Source: Clostridia bacterium (GTDB lineage: Bacteria > Bacillota_A > Clostridia > Christensenellales > Aristaeellaceae). Taken from it: a stretch of DNA of 18,886 bases. The first letter of the stretch is position 1; every line of letters begins with the position of its first letter. This document shows positions 8,548-13,881 of this stretch, piece after piece. The DNA is taken from assembly GCA_017481065.1 (NCBI GenBank), contig JAFUPT010000038.1, positions 1 through 18,886 of the forward strand, read 5' to 3'. The notes beneath the pieces were generated by a model that was given only the letters and a program-made list of their open reading frames with translations, did no database searches and had not been told where the DNA came from. The position numbers were made by a program, and so were the translations under genes.

Positions 8548-9431
8548 AGTTCTACCTCCTGGTTTGCGGGGAGCTCAAGCAGCTCGGGATGTTCCATAAT
8601 GTGCTTAAAGAGCTTTACGGTCTTGGAATAATAGTAGCCATCGGCGATGCGCTCATCCAGGGTGAGGCCCAGGGGGAGCATTTCGTGCATCTCATAGCTG
8701 CCATCGGGCTGGAACACGGGTTCCATCTTCTTTTCGCCGATCACCACGAAGAGGGAGCAGGTGCCCCAGTTGCTCAGGTGGTGGTAGCCGGCCTTGAGGC
8801 CGATGGAGCCCAGGTTGGACAGGAACACGGATGCATAGTTCGGATCGGCCTTGATCAGGTCGTAGGGAACCTTTCCGTAGTAATCCAGGCGGTGCAGCAC
8901 CCATGCCAGCGGACGCAGGATGAAGCGGGGCAGCTTCATCAGCATGGCCATCATATCGGTGGAATTATCCAGCTTGTCCTCCCGGCGGCACTCGAAGATT
9001 TCCTTCATGATACCTTCATGGAAGGAATCGATGGTGGTTTCCGGGCCGAACTTCTTAAAGGCAAGGGCTTCGTGGGCTTCATCTGCAAAGTATTTTTTGA
9101 TGGTGAAGGCGACGGAGATATCGTTGCGGCTGTAAAGGCGGTTGCCCTTCACGAAGTAATTCATCTTCGGGCGCTGGGTAATGGTTTTTACCAGGGCGCA
9201 GGCCACGCAATGGAAGATGGTGTAGCGGTGCTTCTTATCCAGGCCCTCGTTCTTCTTTTCGAGGAACTTATTCAGCGCGGTCAAATCGATGGATTCCTGG
9301 ATGAACGCCTCGTTATCCGCGCGGTTGATGTAAAGGTAGGGCACAAAGCCATGCATGGGATCGCAATCCCGCACCCAGGCAGCGTCAAAACGGTCGCCGC
9401 GGCGCTTCCTGATTTTATCCGTCTTATTCAA
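8544..9431 (-). CDS. 2-oxoacid dehydrogenase E2-like acyltransferase domain protein
   Basis: This 295-residue protein resembles the catalytic domain of dihydrolipoamide acyltransferases (chloramphenicol acetyltransferase fold): FLEKKNEGLDKKHRYTIFH, the strand-rich middle, VFLSNLGSIGLKAGYHHLSNWG, and PLGLTLDERIADGYYYSK near the C-terminus. No lipoyl or E1/E3-binding domain precedes it, so it is not a normal E2 subunit. At the active site the family's DHRxxDG is DERIADG (258-265), with Glu260 in place of the catalytic histidine. It begins at TTG 9431 behind GGAAGGA. Its stop overlaps the acyl-CoA synthetase start, so the pair is coupled. A role in transferring or processing the acyl group from acyl-CoA is plausible, but the substrate is unknown. 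Confidence 0.85.
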   Translation of the reverse strand: MNKTDKIRKRRGDRFDAAWVRDCDPMHGFVPYLYINRADNEAFIQESIDLTALNKFLEKKNEGLDKKHRYTIFHCVACALVKTITQRPKMNYFVKGNRLYSRNDISVAFTIKKYFADEAHEALAFKKFGPETTIDSFHEGIMKEIFECRREDKLDNSTDMMAMLMKLPRFILRPLAWVLHRLDYYGKVPYDLIKADPNYASVFLSNLGSIGLKAGYHHLSNWGTCSLFVVIGEKKMEPVFQPDGSYEMHEMLPLGLTLDERIADGYYYSKTVKLFKHIMEHPELLELPANQEVEL

Positions 9432-9459
9432 TCTATTTCATCCTTCCGGCTCGAATCTG

Positions 9460-9473
9460 GTTGAGCTGTCAAC
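9460..9473 (-). promoter_or_regulatory. Candidate operator palindrome at the start of the acyl-CoA operon transcript
   Basis: GTTGA-GCTG-TCAAC (9460-9473) is a 5-bp inverted repeat with a 4-base centre, lying at the predicted +1 of the minus-strand promoter. It is short, so chance is possible. Confidence 0.3.
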
Positions 9474-9480
9474 TAAATCT

Positions 9481-9509
9481 ATCATAGCACAAACCACATG
9501 ATTTTTCCA
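9481..9509 (-). promoter_or_regulatory. Extended -10 promoter for the acyltransferase/acyl-CoA synthetase operon
   Basis: On the minus strand, TGGAAA (9509-9504), 17-base spacer, TATGAT (9486-9481), with TGC before the -10. It gives a leader of about 40 bases before the TTG start. Confidence 0.65.
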
Positions 9510-9757
9510 TCGCTTTTGCCGCATAAACGGTTCATTTCCTGCAAATTTATCTGATTTTTTACGCTTCTCCTACGCTTCAACCCGGAATTTCGGCAAATTT
9601 TGCAGCCAAGATGGTTTTTTACTTCATTTTGTTGTTCCAATCCCCGTCTGATCTCGTTTTCAAAACCAGTTTTGTTTCCTTGGTCTGCGCACACCCGTCC
9701 GCAATGTAAAAACATTGTTATACCTGCGATTCGCCGAAAAATATTCGAAATGCAGTC

Positions 9758-9787
9758 TTGACAAGAGCTTCCTGCATATGCTAAAAT
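9758..9787 (+). promoter_or_regulatory. Promoter of the T-box-controlled symporter gene
   Basis: TTGACA (9758-9763), 18-base spacer, TAAAAT (9782-9787), with TGC directly before the -10. Transcription should begin near 9794. The 270 bases between this and the divergent promoter at 9481-9509 are AT-rich and show no gene. Confidence 0.85.
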
Positions 9788-9792
9788 AGCGC

Positions 9793-10070
9793 CATATTCG
9801 GCGAAGGGAACGAGTAACCCCATTATCCTTGCAAAGAGAGCTGCCGGCTGGTGAAAGGCGCGAAGGGTACGGGGCGAAGGCATCCCGGAGATGCGCACCG
9901 AAGGCGGGGAAATATTCCCGCTGCGTAGGCTGCGCCGGGTCCGCCCGATACAGCGGTGAGGCAGAGGAATCTGTCCGCGAGGCCGGCATCGCGAGGTGCA
10001 GGCGAAGTAAGGTGGTACCGCGAAGCAGCGCTTCGTCCTTATGCATAGGCATAGGACGGCGCGTTTTTTT
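9793..10070 (+). promoter_or_regulatory. T-box riboswitch (tRNA-sensing leader), glycine or alanine specific
   Basis: The conserved T-box AGGTGGTACCGCG lies at 10010-10022. Upstream are Stem I landmarks: GGGAACGAGTAACC (9807-9820), AGAGAGCTGCCGGCTGGTGAAA, and GAAGGCATCCCGGAG (9876-9890), where the specifier codon is expected. By the common register (GAA, codon, A, CC...GGAG) the codon is GGC (glycine), 9879-9881. Shifted one base it is GCA (alanine), 9880-9882. The antiterminator bulge UGGU would pair with a tRNA whose discriminator base is A, which suits tRNA-Ala better than the U73 usual for bacilliform tRNA-Gly. Uncharged tRNA should stabilise the antiterminator and turn on the downstream alanine/glycine symporter. 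The element is typical of Bacillota. Confidence 0.93.
10028..10070 (+). terminator. Regulated terminator of the T-box leader
   Basis: GCGC...GTCCTTATGC (10028-10044) pairs with GCATAGGAC...GCGC (10049-10063), with one bulged T and small internal mismatches, followed by seven T residues (10064-10070). It begins just after the T-box sequence, as needed for mutual exclusion with the antiterminator. Confidence 0.85.
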
Positions 10071-10113
10071 GTGTCCGCCCGGAAACCCATTTCATTTGGG
10101 AAGGAGCATTTCC

Positions 10114-11610
10114 ATGAACCGCAAAAAATTCTTCTCTCTTGCACTCATCCTGCTGCTGGCCTGCCTGATGGGCAGCGCATTCGCAGAGGAAGCCGCCGCA
10201 GCGGCGCCCAGCTTCGTTGATAAGGTCAGCGAAGTGAACGGCGCAATCAACAGCTTCGCCTGGGGTCCGATCATGCTGGCCCTGCTGGTGGGCTCCGGCG
10301 TATACCTCTCCATCCGCACCGGCTTTATCCAGGTGCGCAAGTTTGGTTATGTGATGAAGAACACCCTTGGCAGCCTCTTTAAGAAGAGCGACAAGGACCA
10401 CGGCAAGAACCTGTCCCCCTTCCAGGCGGTCGCCACCGCGCTGGCGGGCACCGTGGGCACCGGCAACATTGCCGGCGTTACCGGCGCGATCTTCGTAGGC
10501 GGCCCGGGTGCGGTATTCTGGATGTGGGTTTCCGCGTTCTTCGGCATGTGCACCAAGTATGCCGAGATCGTGCTTGCCATGAAGTACCGTGAGAAGGATA
10601 AGGACGGCGTCTATCACGGCGGCCCCATGTATTACATCGTAAACGGTCTGGGCAAGAACTGGAAGTGGCTGGCGGTTGTATTCGCCATCCTGGGCGGCTT
10701 GGCCAGCTTCGGTATCGGCAACATCGCCCAGTCCAGCGAAATTGCCGGCGCTGTGAACAGCCTCACCGGCCTCTCCCCGCTGTGGGTAGGCATCCTGCTG
10801 GCCATTCTGGTGGCCATCGTGGTTCTGGGCGGCGTAAAGCGCATCGGCCAGGTAACCAGCCTGATGGTTCCCTTCATGTCCATCTTCTATGTCGTGGCCG
10901 GCATCATCGTTATCATCATGCGCATCGGCGATATCCCCGGCGTGTTTGCTGAGATCTTCAAGGGCGCGTTCTCCTTCAAGTCCGTCGGCGGCGGTATCTT
11001 CGGCTATGCCATCATGGTGGCCATGCGCCAGGGCTTCGCCCGCGGCGTATTCTCCAACGAGGCCGGCCTGGGCTCCGCTCCCATGGCCCACGCCGCTTCC
11101 TCCACCGAGGAGCCCGTGGAGCAGGCAATCTGGGGCGTATTTGAAGTATTCTTCGATACCATCGTCATCTGCTCCATCACCGCACTGACCGTTCTGCTCT
11201 CCGGCGTTTGGACCAATCCCGATGGCCTCAGCGCCTTCGCATCCAAGGGCGCGGCGGCCGTCGCAGCCTTCAATACCATCCTGCCCGGCACCATCGGCGG
11301 CACCATTATCCAGATCAGCCTGCTGTTCTTCGCCCTCTCCACCATCATCAGCTGGAGCTACTACGGCGAAACCTGCTGGGCCTACCTCACCAAGGGCAAC
11401 AAGGTTGTCGATGTGATCTACAAGGTGGTATTCATCCTGATGTGCATCGTAGGCGCAACCGGCAGCGGCACCCTGATGTGGGATATCGCCGATACCCTCA
11501 ACGGCCTGATGGCCCTGCCGAACCTGATCGCCCTGATCCCGCTGGCAGGCGTGGTCGCCAAGCTGACCAAGGATTACTTCGCCAAGAAGAATCACGAGCT
11601 GGGTAAGTAA
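10114..11610 (+). CDS. Sodium:alanine/glycine symporter (AGCS family)
   Basis: This 498-residue membrane protein imports alanine and/or glycine with sodium. Family signatures are LSPFQAVATALAGTVGTGNI with following AGVTGAIFVGGPGAVFWMW, YHGGPMYYI, GQVTSLMVPFMSIFYV, and the highly typical FARGVFSNEAGLGSAPMAHA. About ten hydrophobic helices are evident. Residues 1-24 look like an extra signal-peptide-like segment (basic start, LALILLLACLMGSAFA) before the usual first helix. The ATG at 10114 has AAGGAG (10101-10106) upstream; the open frame before it is T-box leader. A T-box precedes it and a strong terminator follows, so it is a single-gene transcript controlled by tRNA charging. Confidence 0.93.
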   Translation: MNRKKFFSLALILLLACLMGSAFAEEAAAAAPSFVDKVSEVNGAINSFAWGPIMLALLVGSGVYLSIRTGFIQVRKFGYVMKNTLGSLFKKSDKDHGKNLSPFQAVATALAGTVGTGNIAGVTGAIFVGGPGAVFWMWVSAFFGMCTKYAEIVLAMKYREKDKDGVYHGGPMYYIVNGLGKNWKWLAVVFAILGGLASFGIGNIAQSSEIAGAVNSLTGLSPLWVGILLAILVAIVVLGGVKRIGQVTSLMVPFMSIFYVVAGIIVIIMRIGDIPGVFAEIFKGAFSFKSVGGGIFGYAIMVAMRQGFARGVFSNEAGLGSAPMAHAASSTEEPVEQAIWGVFEVFFDTIVICSITALTVLLSGVWTNPDGLSAFASKGAAAVAAFNTILPGTIGGTIIQISLLFFALSTIISWSYYGETCWAYLTKGNKVVDVIYKVVFILMCIVGATGSGTLMWDIADTLNGLMALPNLIALIPLAGVVAKLTKDYFAKKNHELGK

Positions 11611-11614
11611 GGCT

Positions 11615-11675
11615 TACGGGGCGCTGCCTCTTAAGAATTCCCGCCAGAGGAAATGATTTCCCCTGGGTCCCTGCA
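11615..11675 (-). repeat. Intergenic hairpin repeat, copy D (minus orientation)
   Basis: On the minus strand: GTGCAGGGACCCAGGGGAAA, TCATTTCCTCTGGCGGGAAT, then AGGCAGCGCCCCG. It lies in the 3' untranslated part of the symporter transcript, before its terminator. Confidence 0.72.
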
Positions 11676-11676
11676 C

Positions 11677-11707
11677 AAAAAATGACCTCGCTCCGAGGTC
11701 ATTTTTT
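11677..11707 (+). terminator. Intrinsic terminator after the symporter gene
   Basis: AAAAAATGACCTCG, loop CTC, CGAGGTCATTTTTT: a 14-bp perfect stem with flanking A- and T-runs, so it can function in both directions. Confidence 0.9.
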
Positions 11708-11711
11708 GTTG

Positions 11712-11740
11712 TTGATAAGTGAGATATTATCATGTATAAT
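11712..11740 (+). promoter_or_regulatory. Sigma-A-like promoter for the phosphodiesterase gene
   Basis: TTGATA (11712-11717), 17-base spacer, TATAAT (11735-11740). The transcript would have a leader of about 110 bases containing a small hairpin (GGCGC...GCGCC, 11748-11764) and repeat copy E. Confidence 0.85.
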
Positions 11741-11777
11741 TTCTTCAGGCGCGCATTGTGCGCCCATACAGGAGATT

Positions 11778-11828
11778 TTTAAGGGCATCATGGCCCTTAG
11801 CAGGGCGCAGGGACAGCCTCCTAAGCGT
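11778..11828 (+). repeat. Intergenic hairpin repeat, copy E
   Basis: TTTTAAGGGC, ATCAT, GGCCCTTA, then GCAGGGCGCAGGGACAGCCT. The tail is nearly identical to copy B, while the hairpin arms differ but remain complementary. It lies in the 5' untranslated region of the phosphodiesterase gene. Confidence 0.7.
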
Positions 11829-11856
11829 GTCTCCCCCATCTCAAGGAGGTAACAAC

Positions 11857-12405
11857 ATGAAAATCATGATTGCATCGGATATCCACGGCTCCGCGAAATG
11901 GTGCGCGAAGCTGATCGAGGCCTGGAAGGGCGAAGGCGAGCCGCGCATGCTGCTGCTGGGCGACCTGCTCTACCACGGCCCGAGAAACGACCTGCCGGAG
12001 CAGTACGCGCCGAAGCAGGTGATTGAAATGCTGAATGGCGTCAAGGAAAAGCTGCTGTGCGTGCGCGGCAATTGCGAGGCGGAGGTGGACCAGATGGTGC
12101 TCAAGTTCCCCGTGATGGCCGATTACTGCGCGCTGCCGCTGGGCGGCAGGATCATCTACGCCACCCACGGCCACAACCATGGCGAAGGCAATCCCCCGCC
12201 GCTGATGTCCGGTGATGTGCTGCTCTGTGGCCATACCCACATCCCCGCCTTCAACATCCACGATGGCTTCACCTATGTGAACCCCGGCTCCGTTTCCATC
12301 CCCAAGCAGAACAGCCCCCACGGCTACATCCTGCTCGATGGCGGCAGACTGATGTGGAAGGATTTGGCGAGCAGAGAGGTTTGGCGTGAAGAAGCGCTGG
12401 AGTGA
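11857..12405 (+). CDS. yfcE: YfcE-type metallophosphodiesterase
   Basis: This 182-residue protein is close to the usual YfcE length of about 184. YfcE enzymes are manganese-dependent phosphodiesterases active on model substrates; the physiological substrate is unknown. The calcineurin-like metal motifs are all present: SDIHGS (Asp8, His10), GDLLYHGPRN (Asp36, His40), GNCE (Asn72), THGHNHG (His104) and GHTHIP (His126, His128), followed by NPGSVSIPK, which is typical of this subfamily. The ATG at 11857 follows AAGGAGGT. It is a single-gene unit with its own promoter and is predicted to be cytoplasmic. Confidence 0.93.
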   Translation: MKIMIASDIHGSAKWCAKLIEAWKGEGEPRMLLLGDLLYHGPRNDLPEQYAPKQVIEMLNGVKEKLLCVRGNCEAEVDQMVLKFPVMADYCALPLGGRIIYATHGHNHGEGNPPPLMSGDVLLCGHTHIPAFNIHDGFTYVNPGSVSIPKQNSPHGYILLDGGRLMWKDLASREVWREEALE

Positions 12406-12448
12406 CGCTGCGCATCGCAAAACCATTTACAGCAGCGCCCGGAGGATG

Positions 12449-12512
12449 CCAGGGGGAAGCTCTCCCCCTTGGCAGGGATTCCTAAGGAACTCCGTGCCTC
12501 AAGCGCCTCCCC
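12449..12512 (+). repeat. Intergenic hairpin repeat, copy F
   Basis: CCAGGGGGAAGC, TC, TCCCCCTTGG (12461-12472), then CAGGGATTCCTAAGGAACTC. It lies between the phosphodiesterase stop and the tRNA promoter; no separate terminator is seen for that gene. Confidence 0.65.
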
Positions 12513-12536
12513 CCCGAAGAAATTTCCCAAAACCCC

Positions 12537-12565
12537 TTGACATCCCCTTCCCCAATGTGTATAAT
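12537..12565 (+). promoter_or_regulatory. Consensus promoter for tRNA-Leu
   Basis: TTGACA (12537-12542), 17-base spacer, TATAAT (12560-12565): both hexamers are exact consensus, as expected for a stable RNA. The start is about 6-8 bases later, close to the tRNA 5' end. Confidence 0.9.
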
Positions 12566-12578
12566 ATTATATGTTCGC

Positions 12579-12661
12579 GCGGACGTGGCGGAATAGGCAT
12601 ACGCGCACGTTTGAGGGGCGTGTGGGAGACCGTACGGGTTCAAGTCCCGTCGTCCGCACCA
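12579..12661 (+). tRNA. tRNA-Leu (anticodon GAG)
   Basis: The 83-base gene includes an encoded CCA. The acceptor GCGGACG (12579-12585) pairs with CGTCCGC (12651-12657), discriminator A at 12658. The anticodon stem is CACGT/GCGTG around the loop TTGAGGG with anticodon GAG at 12613-12615, reading CUC and CUU. The T-arm is ACGGG, loop TTCAAGT, CCCGT. An 11-base-class variable arm (TGGGAGACCGT region) is the long form expected for tRNA-Leu. The gene-poor region that follows suggests its 3' side may have served as an integration site. Confidence 0.95.
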
Positions 12662-12668
12662 AATCAAT

Positions 12669-12720
12669 ATAATCCGAACCAGCTCTTCCCAGTGGGAGAT
12701 GGGTTCGGATTATTCTTTTA
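12669..12720 (+). terminator. Terminator after tRNA-Leu
   Basis: ATAATCCGAACC (12669-12680) pairs with GGTTCGGATTAT (12702-12713), an inner TCCC/GGGA pairing extends it, and TCTTTTATTT follows. Confidence 0.88.
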
Positions 12721-12721
12721 T

Positions 12722-12814
12722 TTCGATTGCTACGAGGATGTTTACTTCCGCAACGGAGCGAAGAAGCAGGCAACTTCCAAGCCCAAAGGCCCGCGTAAGA
12801 AAAAGACAACCTGA
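12722..12814 (+). other. Possible C-terminal coding remnant
   Basis: One frame reads FDCYEDVYFRNGAKKQATSK and then a basic KPKGPRKKKTT tail ended by TGA and TAG. The composition looks protein-like, but there is no start codon or ribosome binding site because the upstream part is the tRNA terminator. It could be the tail of a gene truncated by insertion or deletion next to the tRNA, or chance. Confidence 0.2.
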
Positions 12815-12822
12815 TAGACTGA

Positions 12823-12860
12823 ACCGGCGTGCAGATCATCTTCGGATGCTGCACGCCGGT
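12823..12860. terminator. Large hairpin between opposing ORFs
   Basis: ACCGGCGTGCAG (12823-12834) pairs perfectly with CTGCACGCCGGT (12849-12860) across a 14-base loop. The T-run on either side is weak (TGCTGTTATT on plus). It lies just past the end of the minus-strand small gene at 12866, so it is best read as that gene's terminator. Confidence 0.5.
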
Positions 12861-12865
12861 TGCTG

Positions 12866-13045
12866 TTATTCTGTGGTTGTCAGTCGATTATCCTCCTCTT
12901 GCTTTAGTTTCCATTCCGCAAATTCTCTCTGCCCTTCTTCGCTCTCGTAGAAAGTTTGAATGTCCGGCAGTATACAGCGGGCGATCGCTTCAATCACATG
13001 CTGCGGAATATCGGAATTGTTGATCAGTTTCTTCTTTCTTCCCAA
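12866..13045 (-). CDS. Small hypothetical protein (59 aa), mobile-element type
   Basis: It begins LGRKKKLINNSDIPQHVIEA and ends with an acidic and basic helical stretch (YESEEGQREFAEWKLKQEED). The TTG at 13045 is chosen because GGAGG lies 5 bases upstream; the frame remains open a little further. From memory, similar short hydrophilic proteins occur in integrative elements of gut Clostridia, but I cannot name a family or function. It lies in AT-richer DNA downstream of tRNA-Leu, beside other fragments, and is predicted soluble. Confidence 0.5.
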   Translation of the reverse strand: MGRKKKLINNSDIPQHVIEAIARCILPDIQTFYESEEGQREFAEWKLKQEEDNRLTTTE

Positions 13046-13205
13046 ATGCACCTCCAATAATGATCCTTTGTTCTGATAGTTGTGTCCGACCGGGAGAATT
13101 CTCCCTCATAAACTCAGCCAAAGAATCGGTGCAAATAGGGTCATTGGTGTAAAAAACACATAAAGAATCATTCGTCGTTATTCAGCGTATGATCCGATTT
13201 TTCAT
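12990..13205 (-). pseudogene. Possible broken small ORF overlapping the 59-aa gene
   Basis: In a different frame from the 59-aa gene, ATG at 13205 gives MKNRIIR, then TGA (13184-13182), then 63 open codons with protein-like sequence (VFYTNDPICTDSLAEFMREN and SPGRTQLSEQRIIIGGAFGK in order). The ribosome binding site of the 59-aa gene lies inside it, as in tandem overlapping small genes. If real, it is inactivated by the TGA. There is no homology evidence, so confidence is low. Confidence 0.25.
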
Positions 13206-13815
13206 AGGTTTCGTTCCCATTATAAAAGCAAGATACGCCCTGTATCACAATCTGCTCCTGCAGAAGTGATGCAGGCGATCTTGATGGGGATTGCGCTCCC
13301 CATACCCGCATCTTTGCTGCAGTTGGTTCGCTGCGCTCACAGCATGACGCAAGCGCCATGAGGGAATGTTTATCTCCGTTTCTTCATTCTCCGATCTATT
13401 CGTTAAATTATCATCCCCTACTTGCCAAAGACTACAGCATAATATATAATCGCTTTACTGCGCGAAAGTGCAAGATTTACAGGAGGTCGAAGCAGATGAA
13501 ACTGACATATCATCGCAAGGGAGATTATCTCTATCTTCTTCTGTAGGAATCGGCAAAACAGAACGTATATATAACCAACCTCATTTGAGTTAACAGTGAC
13601 ATTCATTATAAGTTCTGATTTTTCGACACTAATGGTTGATTTTATTTATTCGCCGAGTATAGTATAACCAGCATGATGAGCACGATCAACATATAGTGAA
13701 ATCAAATCTTATTCCAGTATTAGTACTGACATCCCACAATGGGACAGTATATTTATTGTCAAAACTCAATACGACGCGACAAATCGAGATTAACTTGGAT
13801 ACACTGAACACTAAA
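13206..13815. other. Gene-poor AT-richer stretch downstream of tRNA-Leu
   Basis: Apart from the short fragment at 13496-13546, I see no supported gene, promoter or RNA here. Short open frames lack ribosome binding sites or plausible composition. The region is markedly less GC-rich than its neighbours, consistent with decayed acquired DNA. Confidence 0.5.
13496..13546 (+). pseudogene. Truncated TnpV-like N-terminal fragment (16 codons)
   Basis: AGGAGGTCGAAGCAG precedes an ATG and the peptide MKLTYHRKGDYLYLLL, then TAG. The opening resembles, from memory, the N-terminus of transposon-encoded TnpV-type proteins (M-x-LTYHRxGDYL), which are about 110-130 residues. A good ribosome binding site followed by immediate truncation suggests a remnant. 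No longer continuation is seen in the other frames. Confidence 0.35.
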
Positions 13816-13846
13816 GCCGCTGCAGCTTTCGCAATGCTGCAGCGGC
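13816..13846 (-). terminator. Terminator-like hairpin at the end of the sulfur amino-acid operon
   Basis: GCCGCTGCAGC (13816-13826) pairs with GCTGCAGCGGC (13836-13846), an 11-bp perfect stem 35 bases past the MalY-like stop. On the minus strand it is followed only by TTTAGTGTT, a weak T-tract. Confidence 0.6.
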
Positions 13847-13881
13847 CTCACAGTTTTAGGGAACCGATTTATTTCATGATA

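Noticed and set aside
6787..8631. 614-codon plus-strand open frame opposite the acyl-CoA synthetase
   Set aside because: Antisense shadow with His/Gly/Asp-rich low-information sequence. The minus strand has all ANL motifs. It is open across the TAA only because the frames differ.
9730..9805. Inverted TTCGCCGAA / TTCGGCGAA pair flanking the symporter promoter
   Set aside because: The arms are only 9 bases, 58 bases apart, and one overlaps the T-box 5' end; this is compatible with chance.
9829..10113. N-terminal extension of the symporter
   Set aside because: It lies in the T-box leader RNA; the ATG at 10114 has AAGGAG and begins the hydrophobic N-terminus.
10039..11595. 518-codon minus-strand open frame opposite the symporter
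   Set aside because: Antisense shadow (HGDGA-type composition) over a well-supported membrane transporter; its beginning would lie in the T-box terminator.
13168..13359. 63-codon minus-strand ORF beginning MALASCCERSEPTAAK
   Set aside because: No ribosome binding site. The sequence looks like the antisense translation of a low-complexity or repeated segment, with no protein-like organisation in its first half.
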